Positions 8,924 through 17,733 of a stretch of DNA of 51,390 bases are shown here, one piece after another (within the stretch, counting starts at the first letter, position 1; each line of letters opens with the position of its first letter). The notes beneath the pieces were generated by a model that was not told the DNA's origin, made no database searches, and worked only from the letters and a program-made list of their open reading frames with translations. The stretch covers positions 1-51,390 of the forward strand of contig CANRTU010000034.1 in NCBI GenBank assembly GCA_947642745.1, written 5' to 3'. This DNA is from an uncultured Eubacterium sp. (GTDB lineage Bacteria > Bacillota > Clostridia > Lachnospirales > Lachnospiraceae). The translations under genes and the position numbers were made by a program.

Positions 8924-10759
8924 TTACCTGCGCCGCTGAAACATCCTGTACAACTGTCTCATAATCCTTTTGACCTTTTCCATGTATTCTGCCTGAATTA
9001 AATATTTTCTGTCTTTGACACTGACCCCCTCTCTCGGGTTTCCTGTTATCTTCCAGGTCAGCTGAACCAGTTCTTTTGCAAAATCGTAATATACTCTTTT
9101 TTGAAAGTGATCAATCTGATCCACATAATCTTCCTGTCCGTGGATATATTCTGTATAATTTATTGTATATACATTATGCTTATCAAGAGCCCATGAGGCA
9201 ATCTTATCATTTAGTTTTTTATGTTCCAGATGTCTGTTTTTGTAACTACTACCTGTCATTTTCCCACAATAGTATTCTGATCCAAGCATCAGTACAAGAC
9301 TGACATTTTTACCAAGTTTCCCATACAATACATCCAGACACCGGATAGTCTCTTCGTATTCCGCATCCATCACATATTCATATTTACTGCTGAATTCTTT
9401 AAGTTCATCAGACGTATATCCGATATTTTCATCAAAAATTCGCCCACTGATGTACTGATTATGATATAATTCGTTGGTTATCGGACAATATCTGTCACTA
9501 TGGGCAATGATCTCTCCTGTCGCTTTCCTTCTCAAACGTGCCAGAGAAGATTCCGACAGGGTAGACAAAAATATAATATCAAATGAATCATCCAGAATAT
9601 CCGTGCGGAACCATTTCTCTGTAATCCAGCGTGCATCCGCTTCTATTTCTTTTAGTCTCTCTTCTGATACCGTCAGCGAGGTCACGATATTTGCCAGATT
9701 ATGACCCTCCTGCACCAGATATCCTCTGTCGTCTGTTATTGTAAACTCAGTAACAATATTTTTATTTGTATTAATAAATGAAAATATCTGGTTGAGATCA
9801 CAGGGACCTTTCAAAAGAATTCTGGCTTCTTTTATACTCTGTTTTATATTATTTGCTGTCCCATTTTTTACTGTCTGATTAATCCAGGAAGGTAATACAT
9901 CCTGTTTTAACGGAGTTACCACTTCTCCTTTTACATCAATCACAGGACAGCCAGTCATGACATAGATATACTGTTCCACCTGCATTCCCAGTATTCTGCA
10001 GGAAAACAAAAAATGTACCGCCCGATTGTTTTGTAACGCAAAAAACCCTACAATTCCATAATCTCCGTAAATATCCCTGACATGAACAGTACCAGTTATT
10101 GTTTCCGGATTTCTGATCAGATCCGACAGTTTTTTTCTGTCATCCCTATTTTTGGTATAATTCAGCTGATTTGTCCTGGCCACAAGCTCAGCGATCCGGT
10201 CCAGATTTTTCTCACAGTCATAATCAATTTCGACTATAATATCTGATGACATCAGAAACTCTTCATTAGATGAAAAATCTTTTCGGAGAATCTGTCTGTT
10301 TTCCAGTATTTTATATTGCTTCAGACGTTTATTTGAGTTGTCTCTTTGTGGTAATTGCCTTAATTCCAGCATCAGCTGTCCGATCATATCCGGCAGGCAG
10401 GTGTGGATTCCTTTACAATAAAATTGTGCTTCTTCCAGATTCTGAATATTGTCATCCACAAATAGTACATTCTCTGCTCTAAGTCCTGCGGCAGATATCA
10501 GATCAGCCAGTCTCTTTCCTTTCGGAGTCCAGTTCACAGACGGAAAAATAAAATAATCCCAGAGTTTTTCCTGTATCAGATATTTTCTGACATCATCGAA
10601 ATCATTTTTGGAACAGACAGAATTCATAATTCCCGCTTTTGTAAGGCCACTAATCAGCTCTGGAATTCTGTCATCTAATATAACCTTCTCTTCAGATATG
10701 ACACCTTTCCATAATGTTCCGTCCAGATCCCAGACAATCAGTTTGATACATTCCAGCAT
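8924..10759 (-). CDS. FkbH-like HAD protein with extra C-terminal domain
   Basis: Protein of 611 residues. Residues 5-150 are a HAD-IIIC (FkbH) domain: VWDLDGTLWKG gives Asp11 and Asp13, followed by VCSKNDF and LFVDDN. Residues about 180-290 are the GNAT-like part usual in FkbH proteins (TNQLNYTKNR, YGDYGIVGF, SCRILGMQVE). The remaining 300 residues resemble an SGNH/GDSL-like domain found in polysaccharide loci (MLGSEYYCG, then YKNRHLEHKKLN and HFQKRVYYDF). Known FkbH enzymes take 1,3-bisphosphoglycerate and load glyceryl onto a carrier protein. With an ACP in the same locus and an LpxD-like gene next door, making a glyceryl-type acyl group is a reasonable inference. The ATG follows GGAGG by 7 nt. 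Confidence 0.65.
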   Translation of the reverse strand: MLECIKLIVWDLDGTLWKGVISEEKVILDDRIPELISGLTKAGIMNSVCSKNDFDDVRKYLIQEKLWDYFIFPSVNWTPKGKRLADLISAAGLRAENVLFVDDNIQNLEEAQFYCKGIHTCLPDMIGQLMLELRQLPQRDNSNKRLKQYKILENRQILRKDFSSNEEFLMSSDIIVEIDYDCEKNLDRIAELVARTNQLNYTKNRDDRKKLSDLIRNPETITGTVHVRDIYGDYGIVGFFALQNNRAVHFLFSCRILGMQVEQYIYVMTGCPVIDVKGEVVTPLKQDVLPSWINQTVKNGTANNIKQSIKEARILLKGPCDLNQIFSFINTNKNIVTEFTITDDRGYLVQEGHNLANIVTSLTVSEERLKEIEADARWITEKWFRTDILDDSFDIIFLSTLSESSLARLRRKATGEIIAHSDRYCPITNELYHNQYISGRIFDENIGYTSDELKEFSSKYEYVMDAEYEETIRCLDVLYGKLGKNVSLVLMLGSEYYCGKMTGSSYKNRHLEHKKLNDKIASWALDKHNVYTINYTEYIHGQEDYVDQIDHFQKRVYYDFAKELVQLTWKITGNPREGVSVKDRKYLIQAEYMEKVKRIMRQLYRMFQRRR

Positions 10760-10910
10760 TATTTATCCTCCCGTTTTCAGTTTAGAGTATGTTTCAAAAG
10801 TTCTTTTTGTGTGGAGTATCCCGACGGCAGAATATCCCCGCTCATCTGTTCCACAACATGTCCGGATCTGCCAGCAACAGATTGCAGTCCTTTATCATAT
10901 ACACTTCTTT

Positions 10911-11690
10911 TTATAACCGGATAATATCCAGCGTATCTTCGTCTACCCACTTTAACGCTTTTTCATAATCTTCATTTGTATCAAATTCTATCCAGCCATT
11001 CTGAAAATGGACTGCTTTTACCTCTTTGCCTGCTTTTATCACAGCATTTAACAGATCTGTCATATATGCTTTTCTGACTGTATGCCCCGACTGCTGCCAG
11101 GGTCTGTCCTTATATTCCCTGTAAGCTTTCTCCATCGTCATCCGGATAAAATCCAGTCCGGTTTTCGTAAACTTCAGCAAACCAATATATCTTGCACTGA
11201 TTTTCCATGCTGGCGGATCTTCCTGTCCCAGCTCTGTAATACAGTCTTTTTCATCTATAACCAGACTTTCTGTATCAAAATCCACCCGCCCATATCTTTT
11301 CTGCCAGTAATATTTCCAGTTATCATCTACCGCCACAGCATAATCACCAGCCGCCTGTATCATTTTCTTCAGTAAGGACTTTTCGAATATGATATCTGAA
11401 TAACTTATAATAATATCAGTATCAAACTCTTCCTCTGCGGTCATAAGCGACTCCACCATATTGGTATCAGCATATCTGACATTATCATAATACTTTATTC
11501 CCTCATATTTAATTTTGTCACGTTCATATCCACGAACAATAATAATGTCATCAATCCCGCAGGAACGATATAGTTCAATCTGACGACCGATCACTGTCTT
11601 TCCCATAAAGGACAGCATCCCTTTAGGCAGACCTTTCGTGTATTTGTTTAACCTGGTGCCCTGTCCCGCCGCTAAAATAACTGCTTTCAT
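10911..11690 (-). CDS. Nucleotidyltransferase, probable CTP:phosphoglutamine cytidylyltransferase (Cj1416-like)
   Basis: Sugar-nucleotidyltransferase fold of 259 residues with the N-terminal signature LAAGQGTRLNKYTKGLPKGM (LAAG, GTRL and PK core) and acidic metal residues in IISYSDII. Alone it would be called a LicC-like phosphocholine cytidylyltransferase. Its ATG at 11690 directly abuts the stop codon of the amidotransferase, and the next genes are APS-kinase-like and PEP-synthase-like. That set is the one shown in Campylobacter jejuni to make the MeOPN donor, where Cj1416 joins CTP and phosphoglutamine to give CDP-L-glutamine. I assign that role by context; a choline role is less likely because no choline kinase, transporter or LicD is seen. 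Confidence 0.7.
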   Translation of the reverse strand: MKAVILAAGQGTRLNKYTKGLPKGMLSFMGKTVIGRQIELYRSCGIDDIIIVRGYERDKIKYEGIKYYDNVRYADTNMVESLMTAEEEFDTDIIISYSDIIFEKSLLKKMIQAAGDYAVAVDDNWKYYWQKRYGRVDFDTESLVIDEKDCITELGQEDPPAWKISARYIGLLKFTKTGLDFIRMTMEKAYREYKDRPWQQSGHTVRKAYMTDLLNAVIKAGKEVKAVHFQNGWIEFDTNEDYEKALKWVDEDTLDIIRL

Positions 11691-12296
11691 TTATTTCTCT
11701 CCCATTAATTTTTTTATCAGACTTTGATCCATTTCACAAAAAGGATGTTCCCGTTCCGGATGCCACATAGTGCCGGCAACCGGTAATTCCCTGTGCTGTA
11801 CTTTTTCAATTACCCCATCTTCTGCCTTCATCACAACTTCCAGTTCATTATTTTTCAAAGACATACACCCCTGGTTATGATAACTGTTTACTACTGCGGT
11901 TCCTTCCCTGCCAGTTATTTTATGCCGCAGCGCTATATGCCCCTGCACATTTACAAGATCATTTCCAAAAAAATCCAGAACAGACTGCATACCCCTGCAA
12001 AATCCATACAAAGGAATGTTTTTATATATTGCAAGTTCTATCAGTTTTCTATCTGTTTTATCCCTCTCAGGAGCGTTTCCTCCATACCTGGCCAGACTGT
12101 TTCCGCCCGTCAGAATAATTCCCGCAGGTTTTAATTCATATATGATTTCTGAAACTATACAGGCATCATTCGGAAGCGGAACTGGTAAATATCCGGATGC
12201 TTTAATAAATCCGGCAATTCTCTGATCCGCACAATCCCGCTTTTCCTGATAGGCGGATACCAATTCTACTCTCTGGGTAAACACAATTATTTCCAT
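11691..12296 (-). CDS. Class I glutamine amidotransferase, probable gamma-glutamyl-CDP-amidate hydrolase (Cj1417-like)
   Basis: Stand-alone class I (peptidase C26-like) glutaminase domain of 201 residues with an intact triad: Cys100 in YGFCRGMQ, and His179 with Glu181 in MWHPERE. The oxyanion region ILTGGNSL is at 61-68. In the MeOPN pathway the counterpart hydrolyses CDP-L-glutamine to cytidine diphosphoramidate and glutamate, leaving the P-N bond. The ATG at 12296 overlaps the end of the kinase gene by 10 nt, and its stop codon touches the start of the cytidylyltransferase, so the three are translated together. Alone it could pass for a gamma-glutamyl hydrolase (PuuD-like). Confidence 0.7.
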   Translation of the reverse strand: MEIIVFTQRVELVSAYQEKRDCADQRIAGFIKASGYLPVPLPNDACIVSEIIYELKPAGIILTGGNSLARYGGNAPERDKTDRKLIELAIYKNIPLYGFCRGMQSVLDFFGNDLVNVQGHIALRHKITGREGTAVVNSYHNQGCMSLKNNELEVVMKAEDGVIEKVQHRELPVAGTMWHPEREHPFCEMDQSLIKKLMGEK

Positions 12297-12799
12297 GACA
12301 ACAGTCCTGCCTTTTTCAAAATCTGTCCGGCTATTTCTTCTGGCATAACAGTACCATCGTTTATAATTTCAATATCCGGGCACCGGGGCTCTTCCGCCGT
12401 AACTCCAATGCCCGCCAGTTCATCTTCCGCTTCTATATATAGATTTTTCTGATTTCTCTGACGGAGCACCTGCAACGGGACCTTCAGATACACTTCAATA
12501 TAATTTCTATTATGCTTCCTGTTCCATCTGCGTACCTGCTCATACATAGAAATCGTACAGCAGATGACATCTATTCCCTGAGAAGCCAGCAGATGGCTCA
12601 TTCTGGCATTCCGTTCCGCACTTTTCAACCGGTCTTCCTGCGTATATCCAAGATCATTCCCAAATACCTGCCTTAAGATATCCCCATCCAGAAATACCAC
12701 TGCAGGTTTTTGGGCCTTTAATCTTTCATACAGCAGTTTTCCCACTGTGGTCTTACCAGCTCCTGAAAAGCCGGTGATCCAGAATACAATACCATCCAT
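12287..12799 (-). CDS. APS-kinase-like protein, probable cytidine diphosphoramidate kinase (Cj1415-like)
   Basis: P-loop kinase of 170 residues, the usual CysC size. The Walker A sequence GFSGAGKTT is at 10-18, and FLDGDILR carries the DGD-R motif of adenylylsulfate kinases. In Campylobacter the CysC-like Cj1415 phosphorylates the 3'-hydroxyl of cytidine diphosphoramidate. No ATP sulfurylase, PAPS reductase or sulfotransferase lies in the window, which argues against sulfate activation. The ATG at 12799 was chosen because a GGGGAGGAG stretch lies about 10 nt before it; the frame is open to 12859. It overlaps the amidotransferase gene. Confidence 0.72.
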   Translation of the reverse strand: MDGIVFWITGFSGAGKTTVGKLLYERLKAQKPAVVFLDGDILRQVFGNDLGYTQEDRLKSAERNARMSHLLASQGIDVICCTISMYEQVRRWNRKHNRNYIEVYLKVPLQVLRQRNQKNLYIEAEDELAGIGVTAEEPRCPDIEIINDGTVMPEEIAGQILKKAGLLSWK

Positions 12800-12925
12800 G
12801 GTTCTGACTCCTCCCCGTTTTCTAAATATTTTGCTTTTTGTATTATTATAAATCCCCATTCATTTTCCGCAGGCTTATTTCTACAGTATACATACCTGCA
12901 AAACTTATATTTTACACTTATATAC

Positions 12926-15283
12926 TTATCTCAAAACCCGTATTATTTTTTTCGGTGCGTCTATCTCCACCACAGAAGCATCGCACAGCATGTCATATAT
13001 CCTGGAACCAGCTCCGATTACAGCAGGTATCGAAAGCTCTCCCGCACGGATAGCCATATGGGAGTTTGCACCGCCATACTTTGTAATAAATCCGGCAATC
13101 TGATGAGAAAAAATCCAGTCATACCCTGGATCCGCAGACTCCAGTAGAAAAATTCTGCCATCCGGATGATTTCCTTTCTGACTTATATCTTTATAAAGTT
13201 CTCCTACAATTCTTTTACTGGTAATATACGTCGGCTGTGATCCCGGAACATGGAACGAATACACTTCGTTTTCATTTGTAATTAACGGCGGAAGTACAAT
13301 ACCCCCGCCTTCCTCATATTTCTTTTTCCCTTCCATGACCGACTGGCTTATCAGCATTCTCTCGTCCGCCGCTTTGCTATAGGCTTCTTTTATAATCCTG
13401 ATATCCGCATACGATAGTTCTTCTCTTGTAAATCCATATGTTCCACCCCACTCACCAGTCAGTCTGAGCAGCTCGCTTACATTATGCGTAAAAATAAATT
13501 TGGCCCATTCCCTTCCTTCGATCGCACCTTTTATAAAAGAAAACAGGCCAAGTACATCCTGGCCCATTCCATGACGCACCAATGTATTCTGGATACGTTC
13601 CATCTGGGACAGTGACAGCCTGAAACTATCCCTTTTTCTTTGAATCTGTTCGTCTCTTCTGTCCCATGTAAAGTATATATCAGGTGCCTCGTCATACCTT
13701 CTGGCACATATATCGTAAGTTCCAGGCCGTAAAAATCCATATTTTCTGATAAAATCTTCTCTTCCTATGGAAGCATAATCCATTTTTATCTGGGAACCTA
13801 CTGTCTGCAGATCATTCATAAAAGCCTCATGCTCTTCCGGAGTGATCATGCCCTTGTGAACCATGGATTTTAGCAGCTGGACAGCAATAAAACCGGCACG
13901 TGCGAGTCCGGCAAATGGCAGTGTCCCATATCTTTTACAATCTTCCAGAAGCCAGAACGCCCTGTCCACCCTGTTCAGTCCGCTGTCTTGTATTGTCTTC
14001 CTTCGTGATTCCAGAATCTCTAATTTTTCCGCATCTTTTCTCCATAATCCTTTTTTATAATCTGCAATACCTTTTGTCAGATGAAGCAGCGATTCTGTAA
14101 TCGTATCGGTTTCAGACCGTGAAAACCCATATTTGCCCAGAATCTGAATACGTTCCGGCAAATCGAACGTATAACAGGAAAACACAATATCAAACTCCAC
14201 TTTATCATGCTTCTGTGGCGTTTCCTCCAGCCGGTCAAGATAGTAATTCACGAGCTTCTCTGCGATTGCTTCATCCAGATCCGCCGGAATAAAGGAATTA
14301 AAACTTACTCTTACATCAATATAAGGAAATCCGCAAAAATCTACCATAAGAGGAAAACTTCTCAGCTTTTTGTATCCATAATTATCCCTCTGATATGCCC
14401 AGACTTCATCTGTTATAATCTCTCTGTATAAAGACGCCGCCAGATTACCCGGATGAATACCGATCATCTCTGCCGGATTCCAGTCAGGCATAACTCCATA
14501 AATTGTCCGGCTGCCATACAGAAATGGTCTTTTACAGTTTCCGGAATATATTTTTCCGGCAATGCGGCCTAAAACATCACACTGCTTTACCGGATCCTTT
14601 TTCCTGGTTTTAAGTACCAGGGGTCTTGCCTGCAGAATATATAGCTGACCCTTCGTAAATAAAAATTCCACATCCAGCGCTTCCCTGCCCAGCAGCTTTT
14701 TCATATTCGTAACCGCCCTGCAGATCAACGACATCCGCTTATCCACAGGATATTCTTTTTGCCCGGAAAACCAGTAAAACAACTTTGTTTCCCTGCCAGT
14801 ACCAGACGTTACAGAAGACGCAGAGCCTGTGCTGTCATCATAATTGATAACATAATAAGCGCCTCCCGTATTTGGATCAATACTGAAAACAACACCAGAA
14901 CACTGGACGTCTTCGATAGCCTGCTGCACCAGAACCTGATCATCCGGTTTGGGATTTTCGTAGGACCGGATGACTTTTTCTACTGTAAGTTCCACTGCCT
15001 CCCTGCAATTTTCACAAATAAGCGATTCGTATCTGCCAGCCATGGACGCCTGTGCCGAATCTTCATTTTTCGCACTGCTGCGCACAATTACACGCAATAC
15101 GCCAGACATGGTACTTTCAATATCATTCAGTACATCTTTCCTGTTATTCTGCCATTTTCCCACAGTGAAATAACAGGGCTTTAGCACCAAAGCTTTCAGC
15201 CGGCTGCTTTTTTGATATAAATATTCCAGCGTTTCCGCCTTTGTCCCAAAAGAAAATGCATCTATACTGACTGTACCGTCCAT
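12926..15283 (-). CDS. PEP-synthase-like kinase, probable L-glutamine kinase (Cj1418-like)
   Basis: Protein of 785 residues with two signature regions: an N-terminal PEP-synthase-type ATP-grasp domain (VRSSAKNEDS and AGRYESL near 90-110, then GVVFSIDPNTGG), and a C-terminal phosphohistidine swivel domain, GGANSHMAIRAG at 737-748, giving His742 as the carrier. The PEP/pyruvate-binding barrel of true PEP synthase is absent; the middle is a long helical region. This is the plan of Cj1418, which phosphorylates the amide nitrogen of L-glutamine, the committed step that creates the P-N bond. The ATG at 15283 lies within the end of the methyltransferase gene (22-nt overlap) with only a weak ribosome site, suggesting coupling. 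Confidence 0.75.
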   Translation of the reverse strand: MDGTVSIDAFSFGTKAETLEYLYQKSSRLKALVLKPCYFTVGKWQNNRKDVLNDIESTMSGVLRVIVRSSAKNEDSAQASMAGRYESLICENCREAVELTVEKVIRSYENPKPDDQVLVQQAIEDVQCSGVVFSIDPNTGGAYYVINYDDSTGSASSVTSGTGRETKLFYWFSGQKEYPVDKRMSLICRAVTNMKKLLGREALDVEFLFTKGQLYILQARPLVLKTRKKDPVKQCDVLGRIAGKIYSGNCKRPFLYGSRTIYGVMPDWNPAEMIGIHPGNLAASLYREIITDEVWAYQRDNYGYKKLRSFPLMVDFCGFPYIDVRVSFNSFIPADLDEAIAEKLVNYYLDRLEETPQKHDKVEFDIVFSCYTFDLPERIQILGKYGFSRSETDTITESLLHLTKGIADYKKGLWRKDAEKLEILESRRKTIQDSGLNRVDRAFWLLEDCKRYGTLPFAGLARAGFIAVQLLKSMVHKGMITPEEHEAFMNDLQTVGSQIKMDYASIGREDFIRKYGFLRPGTYDICARRYDEAPDIYFTWDRRDEQIQRKRDSFRLSLSQMERIQNTLVRHGMGQDVLGLFSFIKGAIEGREWAKFIFTHNVSELLRLTGEWGGTYGFTREELSYADIRIIKEAYSKAADERMLISQSVMEGKKKYEEGGGIVLPPLITNENEVYSFHVPGSQPTYITSKRIVGELYKDISQKGNHPDGRIFLLESADPGYDWIFSHQIAGFITKYGGANSHMAIRAGELSIPAVIGAGSRIYDMLCDASVVEIDAPKKIIRVLR

Positions 15284-16026
15284 GCTCTTGACTTATACGG
15301 AACCACAATCTGTGAATATGGTTCAATAATCTCCTCTATTTTGTTTAATATCAATTTAAATCTGTCTGGTCCTGCCTGTGCCTGTATATCATTCACTGAC
15401 CGCCATGCGCCTATATATCTCTCTTTACTCATTACCACTTCATAATCTGCTTCCGTAAAAAACAGATGCGAAAAATAACCTGAAGATAAAAGCTTTGCCT
15501 CTATATCGCCAATATGTTTTCTGCTGCCAGAAGAAACCCGTTTCAATTCCGGGACTAGTTTTCTGATCACAGATTCTATCTCTTCATGCAGCTTATTTCC
15601 TTCAATACTGCGTGGATTCCATATAGCAGTAAAATATCCTCCTGGTTTGAGAATACGGTGAAATTCTTTCAGTGCTTCATCCGTTTTTGTCCAGTGAAAT
15701 GAAGATCCCATAAGTACCCAGTCAAAACGATCAGAAGCAAGGCCGGTATGCTCAGCCGTGCCTTTTGACCAGATAAATGAAGAATCAGAAGAAAATAATT
15801 TCATTCCTTCCTGCCTCATGGCATCGTCCGGCTCAACCGCATAACCGCTAAGCCCCAGCTCTGCCAGATTTTCTGTAAGTTTTCCTGTACCAGCCCCTAC
15901 GTCTGCTACCAGAAAATCCCGTCTGTCCATTCCGGCATTGCGTCCAATGACACGCAGTACATCCAGGGAATACCCGGGTCTGTTTACATAGTCTTTCGCC
16001 AGTCTGCTAAAATCTCCCAGTTTCAT
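15262..16026 (-). CDS. SAM-dependent methyltransferase, probable phosphoramidate O-methyltransferase (Cj1419/Cj1420-like)
   Basis: Class I methyltransferase of 254 residues. The SAM-binding motif I VADVGAGTGKLT is near residue 40, preceded by YVNRPGYS, and the post-motif WVLMGSSFHWT follows near residue 100. The ATG at 16026 was chosen because GGGAGG lies 9 nt upstream; the open frame runs to 16068. By place in the pathway it would methylate the phosphoramidate oxygen, the step assigned to Cj1419/Cj1420. It overlaps the glutamine kinase gene and follows directly on the broken methyltransferase remnant. Methylation of a sugar is the alternative. Confidence 0.72.
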   Translation of the reverse strand: MKLGDFSRLAKDYVNRPGYSLDVLRVIGRNAGMDRRDFLVADVGAGTGKLTENLAELGLSGYAVEPDDAMRQEGMKLFSSDSSFIWSKGTAEHTGLASDRFDWVLMGSSFHWTKTDEALKEFHRILKPGGYFTAIWNPRSIEGNKLHEEIESVIRKLVPELKRVSSGSRKHIGDIEAKLLSSGYFSHLFFTEADYEVVMSKERYIGAWRSVNDIQAQAGPDRFKLILNKIEEIIEPYSQIVVPYKSRAWTVQSV

Positions 16027-16217
16027 ATTAACATGCCTCCCTTCTGTAACCGCCCGGTATTGGGACAAATGGCAACGGCACCAGCACCTGTATCACATAC
16101 CTGATCCCCGGCAGAACTCCGGCGGTGGCAATGATCCAGTCCACAGCTTCCTGCGCATAGTCCGGACGCCTCAGATACGCATCCGCAACAAGCGTATAAT
16201 CCCATTCCGTTTTTCAT
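16023..16217 (-). pseudogene. Truncated, frameshifted methyltransferase (second MeOPN-type methyltransferase)
   Basis: A good ribosome site (AGGAGGG, 5 nt before the ATG at 16217) leads into a 64-codon frame whose protein makes no sense at first. Dropping one A from the A5 tract after the ATG gives MKTEWDYTLVADAYLRRPDY and EAVDWIIATAG, the usual N-terminus of this methyltransferase family. Returning to the original frame at the GGGG tract gives GDQVCDTGAG, which is SAM motif I. The rest of the gene is missing and the frame stops at 16023, touching the intact methyltransferase. Campylobacter has two adjacent methyltransferase genes here, so this is probably the decayed second one. Confidence 0.75.
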
Positions 16218-16287
16218 TATTACCCTCCTGTATTCATTTAAGATTATGCTGATTCAAACGTGTATTAAAAGATGCTTCAGGACATTT

Positions 16288-17733
16288 TCATACACGCTCC
16301 AGTAATCCGCATATATCCTCTACAATAAACCTGGATGCAGTCCGGCCATTTTTCTTAATATAATCCAGATTATCTGAAAAAAACCGCATCCTTTCCTCTC
16401 TTTTTGGATCCATTCCTTTTACTACAATCTGTTCCAGAAAACCGCATATGGTTTCATAATCAGTCCCTCCGGACTGATACTGACAGGCAAACAGCTTCCG
16501 TCCATATTCTGACAGATTCGTGTCATCTTCACAAAGCACAAGCAGCGGCTTTCCTGTATATTGGTAATTGGATACAAGAGAAGTCCCATCTGCGATCATG
16601 GCATCTGAACTCCATATAGTGTGATAATAGTCTCCTCCTGTCTGAACATCCGCATTTGGAAGCATCTTCCACATCTTCACATATGCCTCATATTCTTTAT
16701 GATTTATAAGCCTTTTTGCAGCAAGTGACTGTCCCAGATATGGATGCGGACGGAAAATCCATGCAATATCCTGATAATGTCTGGCGGCACGATATAAAAG
16801 CTGCCAGCTGTCTGCAAAGGTAGAATATTCACATACCATTGTGGGCGCATAAATCACCCGTTTCTTTGCATCCGGATAAAAATTCCACATGCGGTCATCA
16901 TTCTTTATGTACGAAAAAATATCCAGCTTGGGATATCCGGAATAAACCATATTTAACCTGCCAAGAACATTATACTGCCTTCCCTCATCTTCATGTATCT
17001 TTGTATAACAGTAATATCTCCAGATACACTGTGATCTGATAAACTTCCGGCTCTCTATATGATGTTCTTCACCTTTACCAATTAAAAACGCATAAGGAAT
17101 GAGCACACACAGTTCGTTCAGATGCCTTTCCCGAATGTCCGCTCCTTTCTGCTCCAGGTCATATGGCGTAGCATAAATACAGATATCTGTCTGATACTTT
17201 TGATTATATTCGTATGCTTTTATTCTTCTCTTTCTGAAATACTGTATCAGTTCAGATACCGGTTTATAATTATTGCGCATTCTTGTAACCAGGACGCATA
17301 CTTCAAATCTTTTGTCAGATTCAAAAAGTCTGTATATATCATCTCCACTCCAGGATGTATCCACATACTGGATAAAACAGACCTTTATCGTGTCCTTCGT
17401 CCGGATTTCTTCTACGGATGTTTTAAATATTCTGCTGCATAATGACCGGTATTCATCATCTGAAATTTCAGAAAGCAGACGCAAAACACTTCCCCAGTGA
17501 AATTTTTTCAGTTCTGACAGGGATAATTCTCCTTTCTTTTTCAAAATTTCCAGAATTTTTCTTTTTTCATATTTTTCCCTGTATGGAAGCCATATCAGAT
17601 GTAAGGTCGTTGAAAAATGCCTCAGTCTGTATGCGTAAAATTTCCAATGTTCACGATCTATATATTTTTTCCAGTTGAGCTGTTTCAAAATAAAAATACC
17701 TCTTTTATCCGGTTTGCTACCTTTTCTGGTCAA
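16288..17733 (-). CDS. TagB/TagF-like CDP-activated phosphotransferase
   Basis: GT-B-type protein of 481 residues resembling the CDP-glycerol glycerophosphotransferase family. The C-terminal half carries the family pattern: KRVIYAPTM, WIFRPHPYLG, and SSDAMIADGTSLVSNYQYTGKPLL. The first 110 residues are basic and helical. Family members move a phosphoryl-alcohol from a CDP donor to a membrane-bound acceptor. No CDP-glycerol synthase is visible, while the adjacent genes should make a CDP-linked phosphoramidate, so it is a candidate for the transferase that decorates the glycan. Glycerol-phosphate transfer is the conservative call. It overlaps the preceding gene by 17 nt. Confidence 0.6.
   Translation of the reverse strand: MTRKGSKPDKRGIFILKQLNWKKYIDREHWKFYAYRLRHFSTTLHLIWLPYREKYEKRKILEILKKKGELSLSELKKFHWGSVLRLLSEISDDEYRSLCSRIFKTSVEEIRTKDTIKVCFIQYVDTSWSGDDIYRLFESDKRFEVCVLVTRMRNNYKPVSELIQYFRKRRIKAYEYNQKYQTDICIYATPYDLEQKGADIRERHLNELCVLIPYAFLIGKGEEHHIESRKFIRSQCIWRYYCYTKIHEDEGRQYNVLGRLNMVYSGYPKLDIFSYIKNDDRMWNFYPDAKKRVIYAPTMVCEYSTFADSWQLLYRAARHYQDIAWIFRPHPYLGQSLAAKRLINHKEYEAYVKMWKMLPNADVQTGGDYYHTIWSSDAMIADGTSLVSNYQYTGKPLLVLCEDDTNLSEYGRKLFACQYQSGGTDYETICGFLEQIVVKGMDPKREERMRFFSDNLDYIKKNGRTASRFIVEDICGLLERV

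Noticed and set aside
10911..11690. LicC phosphocholine cytidylyltransferase
   Set aside because: The fold fits, but no choline kinase, uptake or LicD gene is present; gene order points to the phosphoglutamine enzyme.
12287..12799. Sulfate activation by an APS kinase
   Set aside because: No ATP sulfurylase, PAPS reductase or sulfotransferase is seen, and the neighbours match the CDP-amidate pathway instead.
12926..15283. Pyruvate phosphate dikinase or PEP synthase of central metabolism
   Set aside because: The C-terminal PEP/pyruvate barrel is absent; the phosphohistidine motif ends the protein, and it is embedded in a polysaccharide operon.
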